This document shows positions 1 through 17,585 of a stretch of 25,000 nucleotides of DNA, piece after piece. The notes beneath the pieces are model-generated. The model made no database searches. It was not told the DNA's origin and saw only the letters and a program-made list of their open reading frames with translations. The position numbers were made by a program, and so were the translations under genes. Numbering within the stretch: the stretch's first letter is position 1; each line of letters starts with the position of its first letter. Origin of the DNA: Salpingoeca rosetta (lineage: Eukaryota > Opisthokonta > Choanoflagellata > Craspedida > Salpingoecidae); the NCBI RefSeq assembly GCF_000188695.1, contig NW_004754910.1:883301-908300 (forward strand). Reading direction: 5' to 3'.

Positions 1-23
1 CCACCACACACACACACACGCAC

Positions 24-85
<62 letters not shown>

Positions 86-104
86 CACACACACACACAC
101 ATAC
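1..104. repeat. (CA)n microsatellite in the last visible TPR-gene intron
   Basis: Nearly uninterrupted CA on the plus strand, directly abutting the donor at 104. In the transcript this is a (GU)n tract at the 5' end of the intron. Confidence 0.95.
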
Positions 105-426
105 CGACAAGGAGGAGTTTGCGTGCGATGTTGATGGCGATTGCATCAAGGCTGGCACCGAGAAGCACGAGCGCATGGTCCACAACAGGCTGTCTTGCAT
201 CATGGCGTGGGTACTGCCTCTCATACTCAGCTTGCAAGCTGGCGAGCGACACATTGATACTCTGACCAATCAGCCCGATGCCTTGGCGTTGACGTTTGAG
301 GTTGACATTGGGAAGTGGAAGCGGTGGTAGAGATGGGATGATGGTGTGAAGAACGGTGCGAGGGTGTGAGGGCGATGAGTCATTCTTGTGTCAGCATGAA
401 TGAACACACACATGCACACGCACACG

Positions 427-497
<71 letters not shown>

Positions 498-1591
498 ACC
501 TGCTGAGAAGTCTGCGAACCGCTGCTGCGCGTGTGTGTCGTGCGGAAAGAGCTTTGAGAGGATCTTGTGGGCGGCGTTGGCTGCAGGCATCCACTCCACC
601 TGCTCATACAGCCGAACCAGCGACCGCAGCAGCAGCAGCACCTGGTCGCAGGGATGGGAGGCGCGGGGTGGCGAAAAGGTGGAAAACAAGAATGTGGGAA
701 AGGGAGAGACGGTCTTGTCCGTCGGTGGGGAGAAGATGGAGACAAGACAAGCGCATGTATAGACACCCAGACCCAGACACAGACACACAGACACACAGAC
801 ACACACACACAGACACAGACAGACAGACAGGCACACACACACACGCACATGCACAAACACACAACACCTCGGCGCTTTCGTCGAGGAGCCACTGCATGTC
901 CTCTGGTGGGGCGTCTGCGGTCTGTAGGAGTGTGCGGTGCCACGTGTCACTGTCAAGATGCAGCAGCGTTTCCAGCCCGCGCTCCGCAGCCTGCACAGCG
1001 GCCTCGGGCTCCCCTGCAAAGAATGAAAAAGATGAGGGAGGATGGCGTTGAGGAAAAGCAGCAAACAACAGCGTGCGCACAAGTTCAACAGTGAATACAG
1101 TCACACACCACACCACACACATGCACACGCCTGCTTTGTTTGCGACGTCGATGAGGCGGGTGAGGAAGTGGTAATTGCCTGGGTCGAGTGCGGTGGCGCG
1201 AGAGATCCAATCCAGCCCTTCGTCATATTCGCCAAGCATCACAAACACTTCGCCTGGCAAGGAGCAGTGTGTGTGTGTGTGTGTGCGTGTGTGTGTGTGT
1301 GTGCGTGCGTGCGTGTAGTGCAATAGGGGAATGTAGTCTTCACAGCCTGACGGATTCCCACACACACACACACACACACACACAGGTTGTTCATACCGAT
1401 TTGAAACAATGTGTTTGGTTCCACGGGTTCCAGCTCTATGCATTGGTTGAGCTCCAGCACCGCCCTGTGCTGCATTGATTTCTGTCAAAGACGAAGCACA
1501 ACGCAAAGGTGTCCAACATCGTGCAACTTGATTGGCATGCACTGACTAGCTACAGCAGCAAGGCAATCACAACAGACTGAGGCGTACACCA

Positions 1592-1627
<36 letters not shown>

Positions 1628-2008
1628 ACACACCCTTACACACACACACACACGCACACACACACCCTTACACACACACACACACACGCACACACGCACG
1701 AAACTCACCTGTGCAGCTGCCAGTGCTCTGGCGAGGTGACCTGCGCAGTCTTGTGTGGTGTCGTGCGCAGCGTGCGAGGGCCGCGTTGTGGTGGGCGCAG
1801 CAGGTGGCGCTGCCGTCTGGCCTCTGCCTTGCTGCTTACCCTCCATCAGCTCCACCACAAGCGGCCACGCGCTCATCCCAACCAGCACAGCCATCACCGC
1901 AAACACCACCGCCCCGCGCACTCCCACCCACCGAGGACTCCCACCACCATCACTGCCACCATCATGAGTAGTCCTGTCAACGTTTCGTCCTTGTTCTTTT
2001 TTTGCCAT
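105..2008 (-). CDS. membrane-anchored TPR-repeat protein, 5' part (runs off the left edge)
   Basis: Six exons, in transcription order: 2008-1709, 1481-1397, 1253-1131, 1013-868, 641-500, 281-105. All phases join; the last donor (CG|GTATGT) leads into an intron that leaves the window. The start ATG at 2008 opens exon 1. About 28 residues precede one hydrophobic helix (around GAVVFAVMAVLVGMSAWPLVV), with basic residues before it, so a type II signal-anchor topology is likely. A Pro/Thr/Ala-rich linker follows. Exons 2-5 carry helical repeats of TPR type: AVLELNQCIELEP, then EVFVMLGEYDEGLDWISRA-TALDP, then GEPEAAVQAAERGLE. Exon 6 contains an N-glycosylation sequon (NVS). TPRs bind partner proteins. 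A type II anchor followed by TPRs occurs in aspartyl beta-hydroxylases, but the catalytic domain that would prove this lies outside the window, so I do not name the gene. The exon 3/exon 4 junction needs a GC donor to keep phase. Confidence 0.8.
404..496. repeat. (CA)n microsatellite, TPR-gene intron 5
   Basis: About 45 CA units. It abuts the donor at 499, so it is transcribed as (GU)n at the intron 5' end. Confidence 0.95.
769..867. repeat. CA/CAGA imperfect repeat, TPR-gene intron 4
   Basis: Mixed CACAGA and CACA units next to the donor at 867; GU-rich in the transcript. Confidence 0.85.
1267..1384. repeat. paired (GT)n and (CA)n arms in one intron (TPR-gene intron 2)
   Basis: (GT)n at 1267-1316 and (CA)n at 1361-1384 sit at opposite ends of the 143-bp intron 1254-1396. 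The transcript therefore has (GU)n just after the donor and (CA)n just before the acceptor. The two arms can pair almost end to end, leaving the splice sites close together. Confidence 0.9.
1594..1699. repeat. (CA)n with interspersed CCTTA units, TPR-gene intron 1
   Basis: CA runs interrupted three times by CCCTTACA. The tract lies towards the donor at 1708. Confidence 0.9.
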
Positions 2009-2167
2009 CTTTTCGGTTTACGAAAATTGCTCATGTCACAACGACTTTTCTGCTGGACAACAACCACACGCTCTCCCGTGCATTTTTATTTTTTTTCGAC
2101 ACAACGCGCGCTTTCTCCACGACCACGCAAGACCACCAGAAGACCAACACTGCCTCCTCCACAAGCC
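2009..2167. promoter_or_regulatory. divergent intergenic region, probable bidirectional promoter
   Basis: Only 159 bp separate the start codon of the minus-strand TPR gene (2008) from the plus-strand ATG at 2168, so both 5' UTRs and core promoters must lie here or overlap coding sequence. It holds a T-rich stretch around 2082-2097 and pyrimidine/CA-rich sequence towards 2168. I see no convincing TATA box. Promoter function is inferred from gene arrangement only. Confidence 0.5.
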
Positions 2168-2508
2168 ATGAGAGGGGCGACGACCACGGCTGTGGTGATG
2201 CTGCTGGTGATGCTGCTGGTGGTTGTTTCCATCGTGGCAGCCACGCCTGCAAGCATTTCTAGCATCTCAGCCGCAACTCGCACTGAACCACCCACGCAAG
2301 AAGGACAAGACAACCAGGTGGCTAGGTGGCTGTCTGCTCCCGATCTGTATCTGTCCTTCCGTGTTGTGTCCTGTTGTGACTGGAGGGTGTTTTGTGAAGC
2401 TGTAAAGTGGTGCATGTGTCTGTGTGTACTTCTGTCTGGTCAAGCGCACACATGCGCCTCCTCTCACACAATCGTCTCCCGGCTTCTCATGGTGTGCCTG
2501 CATGCACC

Positions 2509-2576
<68 letters not shown>

Positions 2577-2963
2577 CAACGCCTGCTTACTTTCTTTCTT
2601 TCTTAGTTGTGCTTGGAGGTACACGGGACACTGGACAGCATGGTGCGCATCCTGAAGGCGTACAGCGTGCCATTCTTCTCTGGACACAGTGATCGCAGTG
2701 GCAGCAACAATGACGCAACAACTGCAAATGCAACCAAGGAAGACACGCCACTCACGCCACTCAGTGTTGACCTATCCCCGATTCACCGCATGATGGCTGC
2801 ACTTGGGTGCGACGATCGCAATGAGGACAGCAGCAAAGACGAACAACTTCAAGAAGAGCACGGGACACCATCCGCTCCACTGTTCACAACTTCCACTCCG
2901 CACGTGGAAGAGAGAGTGAATGCCATCCGCAACGCAACGACCAAGCTTCCCCGACTGTTGTGA
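2168..2963 (+). CDS. secreted/extracellular N-terminal frame with signal peptide (stand-alone 168-aa protein or 5' exons of the LRR kinase)
   Basis: Exon 1 is 2168-2317 (ATG at 2168, donor CAG|GTGGCT). Exon 2 begins at 2607 after a CT-rich tract and TTAG. The join is phase 0. As a stand-alone gene it ends at TGA 2961-2963 and makes 168 residues. The N-terminus is a strong signal peptide: MRGATTT, then a run of V, M, L and I to about residue 24, then Ala-Thr-Pro. The mature part is Ser/Thr/Asp/Glu-rich with two cysteines and two NAT glycosylation sequons. I recognise no domain. The intron has a long (CA)n tract near its 3' end, as elsewhere here. The next gene downstream lacks a start codon and signal peptide. 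A donor at TT|GTGATG (after 2959) joined to the acceptor after 3373 would fuse the two frames in phase and remove the stop. I consider fusion about as likely as a separate gene. Confidence 0.65.
2511..2575. repeat. (CA)n microsatellite in the intron 2318-2606
   Basis: About 31 CA units shortly before a pyrimidine-rich acceptor. The same tract is a C/A-rich 3' arm in the transcript. Confidence 0.95.
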
Positions 2964-3320
2964 TGTGACTGGTCTGTGTGTGTGTAAGAGTGTTTGACTG
3001 GGACTTAGAGTAGGGTCTTGCTGTATACTGTGCGGGAGACGTAGTCGCAAGTAAAGAAGACAGGGTAATAGGATGGGGCGATGAGATAAGTGGAGTGATA
3101 AGATAAGTGACAACAATCAAGCAAGGAAAGTAGAGACAGGCACAAGGTCAAGAGAGACGAGCAAGGGGGTCGGATCTTGGGTGTTGGTGTCCTTGGTGAG
3201 GAGTGGTAGTTCCGTTCTGTTGTGTGGTTCGGAATCTGTGTTGGTCCTGAACTCTGGGAGGACTATGCCTTGATACCCTTAAGTTCGGCCTTGACACTCC
3301 TTCACGACACTTAAGTTCAG
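2964..3320 (+). other. non-coding: intergenic, or an intron of the LRR kinase
   Basis: No supportable plus-strand frame with a start codon and hydrophobic leader occurs here; the ATGs present are followed within a few codons by stops. The left end (2972-2987) is GT-rich like the 5' ends of introns in this window. A purine-rich, GATAAGTG-repeating stretch follows (3080-3110). The right end carries two direct copies of CTTAAGTTC (3278 and 3309 areas). The GT-rich start fits an intron that would supply the missing N-terminus of the LRR kinase. Confidence 0.5.
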
Positions 3321-6300
3321 GATTTGTATTGTAGTGCTGTCTCACTACACCGACAGCTACAGTGGCAGCACAGGCGAGTGCGAAGGAATGACAATGGTAT
3401 TGGGCAATGCACGCTGGCAGGCGTGATTGATGGATCATGCTTTGGTGCAGACAACAAAAGAAGGCTCACCATCACTGTTTTTGAGGACGACCATGTGGAT
3501 GACAGCACCAGTGCAAGAAACCTCAGAATCATTTCTCGCGACGTGCGTCAGCTGACAGTGACCGGACACGTTCAAGAAGCGACGCTGAAATGGATTATCA
3601 ACAATGGAAGATGGGTTGCGTGCACTCACGTCATAGTTGAAGGCGTCCAGTTTCCAACATTCCAGTTAAGCATGCTCGACGAGCTCAGACTAGGTCTCAA
3701 CACGATCATCATCCGCAACAGCGAGGTGCTGCGTGAAGTGAACGCAAGCGGCTTTGAGAACGCGCAAAGAATCACGGCATTCCACGTCACCAATTCGTCT
3801 TTGAGCGCTGTGCCAGATGTTTCATCTATGAAGGCGCTGGAGACTCTCAACGTGATCCAAAACCGTGTTCGCCAGGTGCGCAAGGGCGTTTTCATGGGGC
3901 TGACGGCACTTCAGCGGCTGTTTCTCCACAACAACGCCATCTCTCACATGGAGCCGGGGGCATTTGATGACCTGACTGCTCTGGACAAGCTGATCCTTGC
4001 TTTTAACGACATCAGCATCATCCCTTCCGGCTTGTTTCATCAACTCGCAAGTCTCACATTGTTGCAGCTGCAAGTAAATCCAATCACGAAGCTTGACGCC
4101 GACGCATTCACTGGGCTAACCATGCTGGATCGCCTTGCGCTGGAGAACGCCCTCCTCACAAGCTTGCCGCCGACACTATTCCGAAGCACAACCCGTCTCA
4201 CCGCGCTTGGACTGGCCCACAACCGCCTCACGTCTCTGCCCGAGACCATCTTTTCTGGTCTGTCGTCGTTGGATCTCCTGCAACTCTTCACCAACCGAAT
4301 CACGTCCTTGCCAGGGGCCGTGTTCAACGACTTAGCAGCATTGACAGAATTGTACATTCGGGACAACGCCTTGACGGCATTGCCCGACAATCTCCTTGCG
4401 TTCAACACGCGACTCATCAAGTTCTATTGCAACAACAATGTCCTCACGACCGTCCCAACAAGCCTCCTCGCGAACAACCACGAGCTGAAAGAAGTGTCCT
4501 TCGCCAACAACGCTCTTCGATCAATCAACAGTGTCCTGACAATGGCATCCTCGTCGTCTCTGCAACTCCTTGACCTCAGCAACAATCCGATCCAGGAGCT
4601 GCCCAACGCCACTCTCACCCCTGCACTTGAAACCCTCCGTCTGCAGAACCACGAGATCAGACGCATGGATCTCACTCTACTACTGCAGACACACAACCTC
4701 AGTGTTCTCGAGCTTGGGGCAGCGGCGCAAGTGCAGTCTGTGGCAGTGTCGAGCAACATCAACAGTACCAGCATTGCGCCATTGACGACACTTCGCCTTG
4801 AAAATGTGGATATCGGCGCAGTGATTCACTCCCTCGAGCGGCTTCCAAACCTGAACCTCGATACGCTGCACATTGGCTGGCCAGGTGCCAGCGAACTGAC
4901 GCTCGCAATCACCGAGTTGTGCAGACTGTTCGCAAGCAGCGTGCGAGAGCTTCGCATCGCCAACGCAGAATACCAAGTCATCCACCTATGCCCCAACAAG
5001 ACGTTCGAAACGGTTCTCCTCAACGACAACAGGCATCTTCGGTCTGTCATCGTCGAATCCCCTTTGCAGGAGCTGAATGTGTCGGGTTGCACCCAGCTCA
5101 CCTCCATTGACGCGCCTCCAATTGAAATTCTCGACATCAGTCACACTCAAGTTCCACCCAAGCATCCGTTGTGCACGCAGTGGGGACGGCGTTTTCTCTT
5201 TGCGCGGAACATGGGTGGGGTCGCTGGCACACAAGAAGCCACGATGATGGTCAAAAACTGTTTGGAGCAAGTGGATGTGCTGGATCTTTCAGGAAACGTG
5301 TGGCTCAACAGCCCACAAGAGATCAACCCTGTTGTGGAGAGAACGGTTGTCTTGGCAGATGAGGAGTTCACTTTTCCCGACTTTGTCACCCTCCCAAACC
5401 GGCCTCTTCCGCCGATTTTTCAACTGACTGGTGCGCCAATTGTTTGCGTGCTGCAGTTCTCCAGCCAGGACCTCCGCCCCCGCAGCGATCCATCCTTGCT
5501 GACGACAGAGGTTATGTTCTCCTTCTCCTGTGACTGCGCACAAGGCCATGAGAGGAGCGGTGGTGTGTGCCGGGGGGTTTCGCTCGATGTGACCGTTGTG
5601 GCTGCAGGCTCTGTGCTGGGCGGCTTGTTCATCCTCGTCCCTGTTGTCCTGTGGCTCTACCGCCGCTACTGGCGCTCCCACAAGAGCGCAAGCCTTCATC
5701 AGCAGCTGCTTGTGGAACGGGATGAGGAAGTAATGGCGCTGAAGAAAGCATGGGAGATTGAGTTCGATGAGCTGAGGATGACCAAGCGTGTTGCTGCGGG
5801 TGCGTTTGGTACGGTGTACAAGGCAGAATGGGACACGGTGACGGTGGCAGTGAAAGTGCTGCAGCAAGCGGTCATGGCATTTGACGAGAGCACGGTGCTG
5901 GAATTTGAGAAGGAGGTGGAGTTCTTGCAGCGGACAAGGCATCCGCACGTGGTGCGGTTCTTTGGCGCTGGTACTGGTCCAAACGGCAGCCCGTTCCTGG
6001 TGCTGGAGTTTGTGGCGATGGGATCACTGAAAGACCTGTTGGGCAAGAACATGGGGCAGGTGTTGGCGGAGGTGAGAGAAGACAGTGAGGGCGGGAGTGA
6101 CACGGATCCGGAGGTGATGATAGCTGACGTGGGCGATGAGCTGACATTGGTCAACACGCCTGCTAACGGCGGCAAGGCGGCAAGCAGCGAGCTCACGGTT
6201 TGGGGCTTGAAGCTGCGGCTGCTCCGCGACGTTGCAAGTGGCATGGCTTTTATCCACAGCCTCGACCAGATGCACCGGTGTGTGGGGTCGTATGTATTTC

Positions 6301-6347
6301 TATTTATTTGTGAGTGAGTGTGTGTGTGTGAGTGTGTGAGTGAGTGA

Positions 6348-6379
<32 letters not shown>

Positions 6380-7163
6380 GTGAGTGACTGAGTGAGTCTG
6401 CAGGCACGTGTTTCTTGCTCACTGCTCACTGTACCATCCTATCCTTAAACCAATGTCGCCGTCATCATTTCAACAGAGATCTGAAGAGTGGAAATGTGCT
6501 GGTGTCGGCTCGGTTGCGTGCCAAGATTACGGACTTCGGATCCATTCGCCAGTGCTTCACGCGTGGTGGTGGCAGTAGCAGAACACAAACCGCCCACAAT
6601 CGTTTGTCATCCAGTTATGACGATGATCCGGAGTACAGCCAGCAAGCTGGACTGCAGACGATGACGAGCATGACGCTGACGGCTGGTGTGGGCACGCCGC
6701 TGTACATGGCACCCGAGGCACTGACGGGCGACAAATACAGCTTTGAGGCTGACATCTTCAGCTTTGGCGTGCTGATGTGGGAGGTGGCGACGCAGCGTGT
6801 GCCTGATTTGATTGAGCAGGAAAAGGGGAGCGGGTATCGGGGACCGATCCTCGCCACACTCTTCAACCTGATGGCAGATGGGAAACGGCTCACGTTTGAA
6901 GATGATGAACAAGATGGTGAGTTGTCTTGTGCATGCGTATGTATGTGGCGTGTTCGTGTGCGTGTGTGCTTGGATTACTTGCTTGAGCATCCTTCTCTCA
7001 TCACACATATAATCACACAATCACACACACATACACCCAAACACAAACACACTCATCCATAGCCATTCCCGAGTGGTTCCAGTCGCTGACGTACAAGTGC
7101 ATGGCGCAGAACGCGCGTGAACGCCCATCCTTTGGAGAGCTCAAGGATCACCACCTTGCATGA
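3321..7163 (+). CDS. LRR receptor-like transmembrane kinase, TKL family (start exon uncertain)
   Basis: Exons 3321-6277, 6477-6916 and 7063-7163 (TGA 7161-7163). The junction CG|A restores HRD of the catalytic loop; the second, phase 1, restores an Ala. The ectodomain starts with a Cys-containing cap (QCTLAGVIDGSCF), then about 12 leucine-rich repeats (roughly 3830-4700; repeats such as LTALGLAHNRLTSLPETIF), a less regular LRR-like region to about 5400, and a juxtamembrane Cys cluster (CDCAQGHERSGGVC). One membrane helix lies around 5590-5660. The kinase follows: glycine loop AAGAFGTVYKAEW (first Gly is Ala), VAVKVL lysine, FEKEVEFL glutamate, HRDLKSGNVLV, DFG, GTPLYMAPEAL and a C-lobe ending in RPSFGEL. 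HRDLKSGN is TKL/RAF-like rather than tyrosine-kinase-like (HRDLAARN). All catalytic residues are present, so it should be an active Ser/Thr or dual-specificity kinase that signals on ligand binding at the cell surface. Acidic inserts sit before helix E and in the activation segment. The first in-frame ATG (3672) is inside the ectodomain, so an upstream exon, probably 2168-2959, must supply the start and signal peptide. Confidence 0.88.
6312..6398. repeat. GTGA/GT repeat, LRR-kinase intron 1
   Basis: GAGT and GT units near the 5' end of the intron 6278-6476. Confidence 0.9.
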
Positions 7164-8045
7164 TTGCACGTTGTGCAAGTGTGCCTGTCAGTGTGTGTGT
7201 GTGTGCCTGCCAGTGTGTGTGTGTGTGCATGCGTGTCTGTTTTTGATTCCTGCATTACGTTCATGGTAGTCGTTTCTTCATCCGCCGTTGATCAAGATCA
7301 TTGCCATCGTCCAGTCGTCCTTCGTCGTCGTCCACGCCATCAGCGCCATGTTGTTCTTCCTCTGTTCTTGTTCCACTTTGTTGTGTCCTCGTTCTTGCCG
7401 TGTTCTTTGTCGTTTTCATCGTCATTCTTAACCGTGAGATATGGCCCGTTCGTGTAGTTCCGTTTTCTCATTGACATTCAGCGAGACTGCGAGAGGTTTA
7501 GAGAGGTTCCATTGTTCCAAGAGAGGGAGAGAGAGAGAGAGTCGTGAAAGTGAAACGATCGAGATTAGCCGATTAGCCAGAGACAGAACTGAGCGCTTAA
7601 GTGCTCCCTGTGGTTTTCCAACAACGAGACATGTGTAGTGCGTGTGCGTTTGAGCTGTTGAGGTTGGCCGAGGAAAGGAGGAACGAAGGAACGAAGGAAG
7701 AGCTAAAGAGCTAATGAGCACTTGCTTGACTTAATGCAAGCCTTCAAGAGTTCTAGAGTTCAAGCGAGAGCGCTCTTCTTGCCTTCTTGCAACACCGCCA
7801 CACCACAACTTGCTTCCAGAAAAACGGGCAAAGTCCGGAATAGTTGCGATATCTTCAACCACTTATCCGATCAACCACCTCGCTGACAAACAACACAGGT
7901 TGCTTCGCTTGCTTGTTGCTTGCTGCTTGTTGCTTGGAGTTGTGTTGTTGCTCGACGTTTGTGTTGTTGCTCGTCGCCGCGGCTCAGCAGTGTAGCAGCA
8001 TCACTGGCTCTTCGCGCTGGCGCGTGAGACACTGCAACACCCGTC
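7164..8045 (+). other. intergenic: 3' UTR of the LRR kinase and promoter/5' leader of Lon
   Basis: About 880 bp with no convincing gene. 7187-7235 is a GT-rich 3' flank. 7270-7430 is T/C-rich with GTCGTC runs. 7521-7545 is a GA-rich tract. 7675-7700 repeats GGAACGAA. 7900-7980 is a T/G-rich leader with repeated TTGCTTG and GTTGTTGCTCG. Short open frames exist on both strands but are low complexity and lack recognisable motifs. The Lon promoter should lie here; I see no canonical core element. Confidence 0.6.
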
Positions 8046-16960
<8,915 letters not shown>

Positions 16961-17037
16961 ACGAGCACCACCAGCACAGCACACTTTTGCCAGGCCATGC
17001 ACCATGTTTGCCGTGTTTCTGTGGCGGCGTTCCAACA

Positions 17038-17043
17038 ATTAAA
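17038..17043 (+). terminator. candidate poly(A) signal of Lon (ATTAAA)
   Basis: ATTAAA lies 78 nt after the Lon stop codon and is the only hexamer of this type I noticed close to the gene. It is a recognised variant of AATAAA. The functional claim is inferred from position. Confidence 0.45.
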
Positions 17044-17145
17044 GAAGATGACATCGTGTCATGCAACGAACATCCTGATGGCTGTTGTTGCCAAACGGAA
17101 GTTATTGTGCACCACAGCAGGCACGGAGCGAACACACCTCACGAC

Positions 17146-17148
<3 letters not shown>

Positions 17149-17185
<37 letters not shown>
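17149..17185. repeat. (CA)n in the convergent intergenic region
   Basis: About 17 CA units between the two candidate poly(A) signals. Confidence 0.95.
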
Positions 17186-17186
<1 letters not shown>

Positions 17187-17208
17187 CCACAACCCAGTAC
17201 TGCGTGTA

Positions 17209-17214
17209 TTTATT
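17209..17214 (-). terminator. candidate poly(A) signal of PIEZO (AATAAA on the minus strand)
   Basis: The plus-strand TTTATT reads AATAAA on the minus strand, about 370 nt downstream of the PIEZO stop. It faces the Lon signal at a distance of about 165 bp, so the two transcripts may end without overlap. Confidence 0.5.
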
Positions 17215-17395
17215 TGAACGTGCTTGCAAACGAATTGGTTGAAGTCTGAAGCGAGCCATCGTCTATGAATCGAGTGTAACAGATAGCAACAAGCATGAAA
17301 TGTAAAAACAACATCAATTCACATCTCGTAGAAACACGTAAACCTGCATCACCACCCCCTCACATCTCAAACGTTCTCCCACGCACTTCTCCCCT

Positions 17396-17501
<106 letters not shown>

Positions 17502-17585
17502 TCACTCACGCATCCAACTCAATCAACAACTGCTGTCCTTCCTCCATCCCTGCATGTTCCCCGTCCCTCTTTCCCATTGTCACCA

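Noticed and set aside
400..1094. Several open frames on both strands encoding Thr-His or Cys-Val dipeptide runs
   Set aside because: They are translations of (CA)n/(GT)n tracts, which have no stop codons in four of six frames. The real minus-strand exons in the same place join in phase and give TPR sequence.
4040..6275. Several minus-strand frames of 80-220 codons inside the LRR kinase
   Set aside because: They are antisense shadows of the repetitive LRR and kinase exon and show no family features.
7428..7721. Overlapping short frames on both strands between the LRR kinase and Lon
   Set aside because: They are low-complexity GA/CT sequence with no domain, and nothing favours one strand. Treated as intergenic/UTR.
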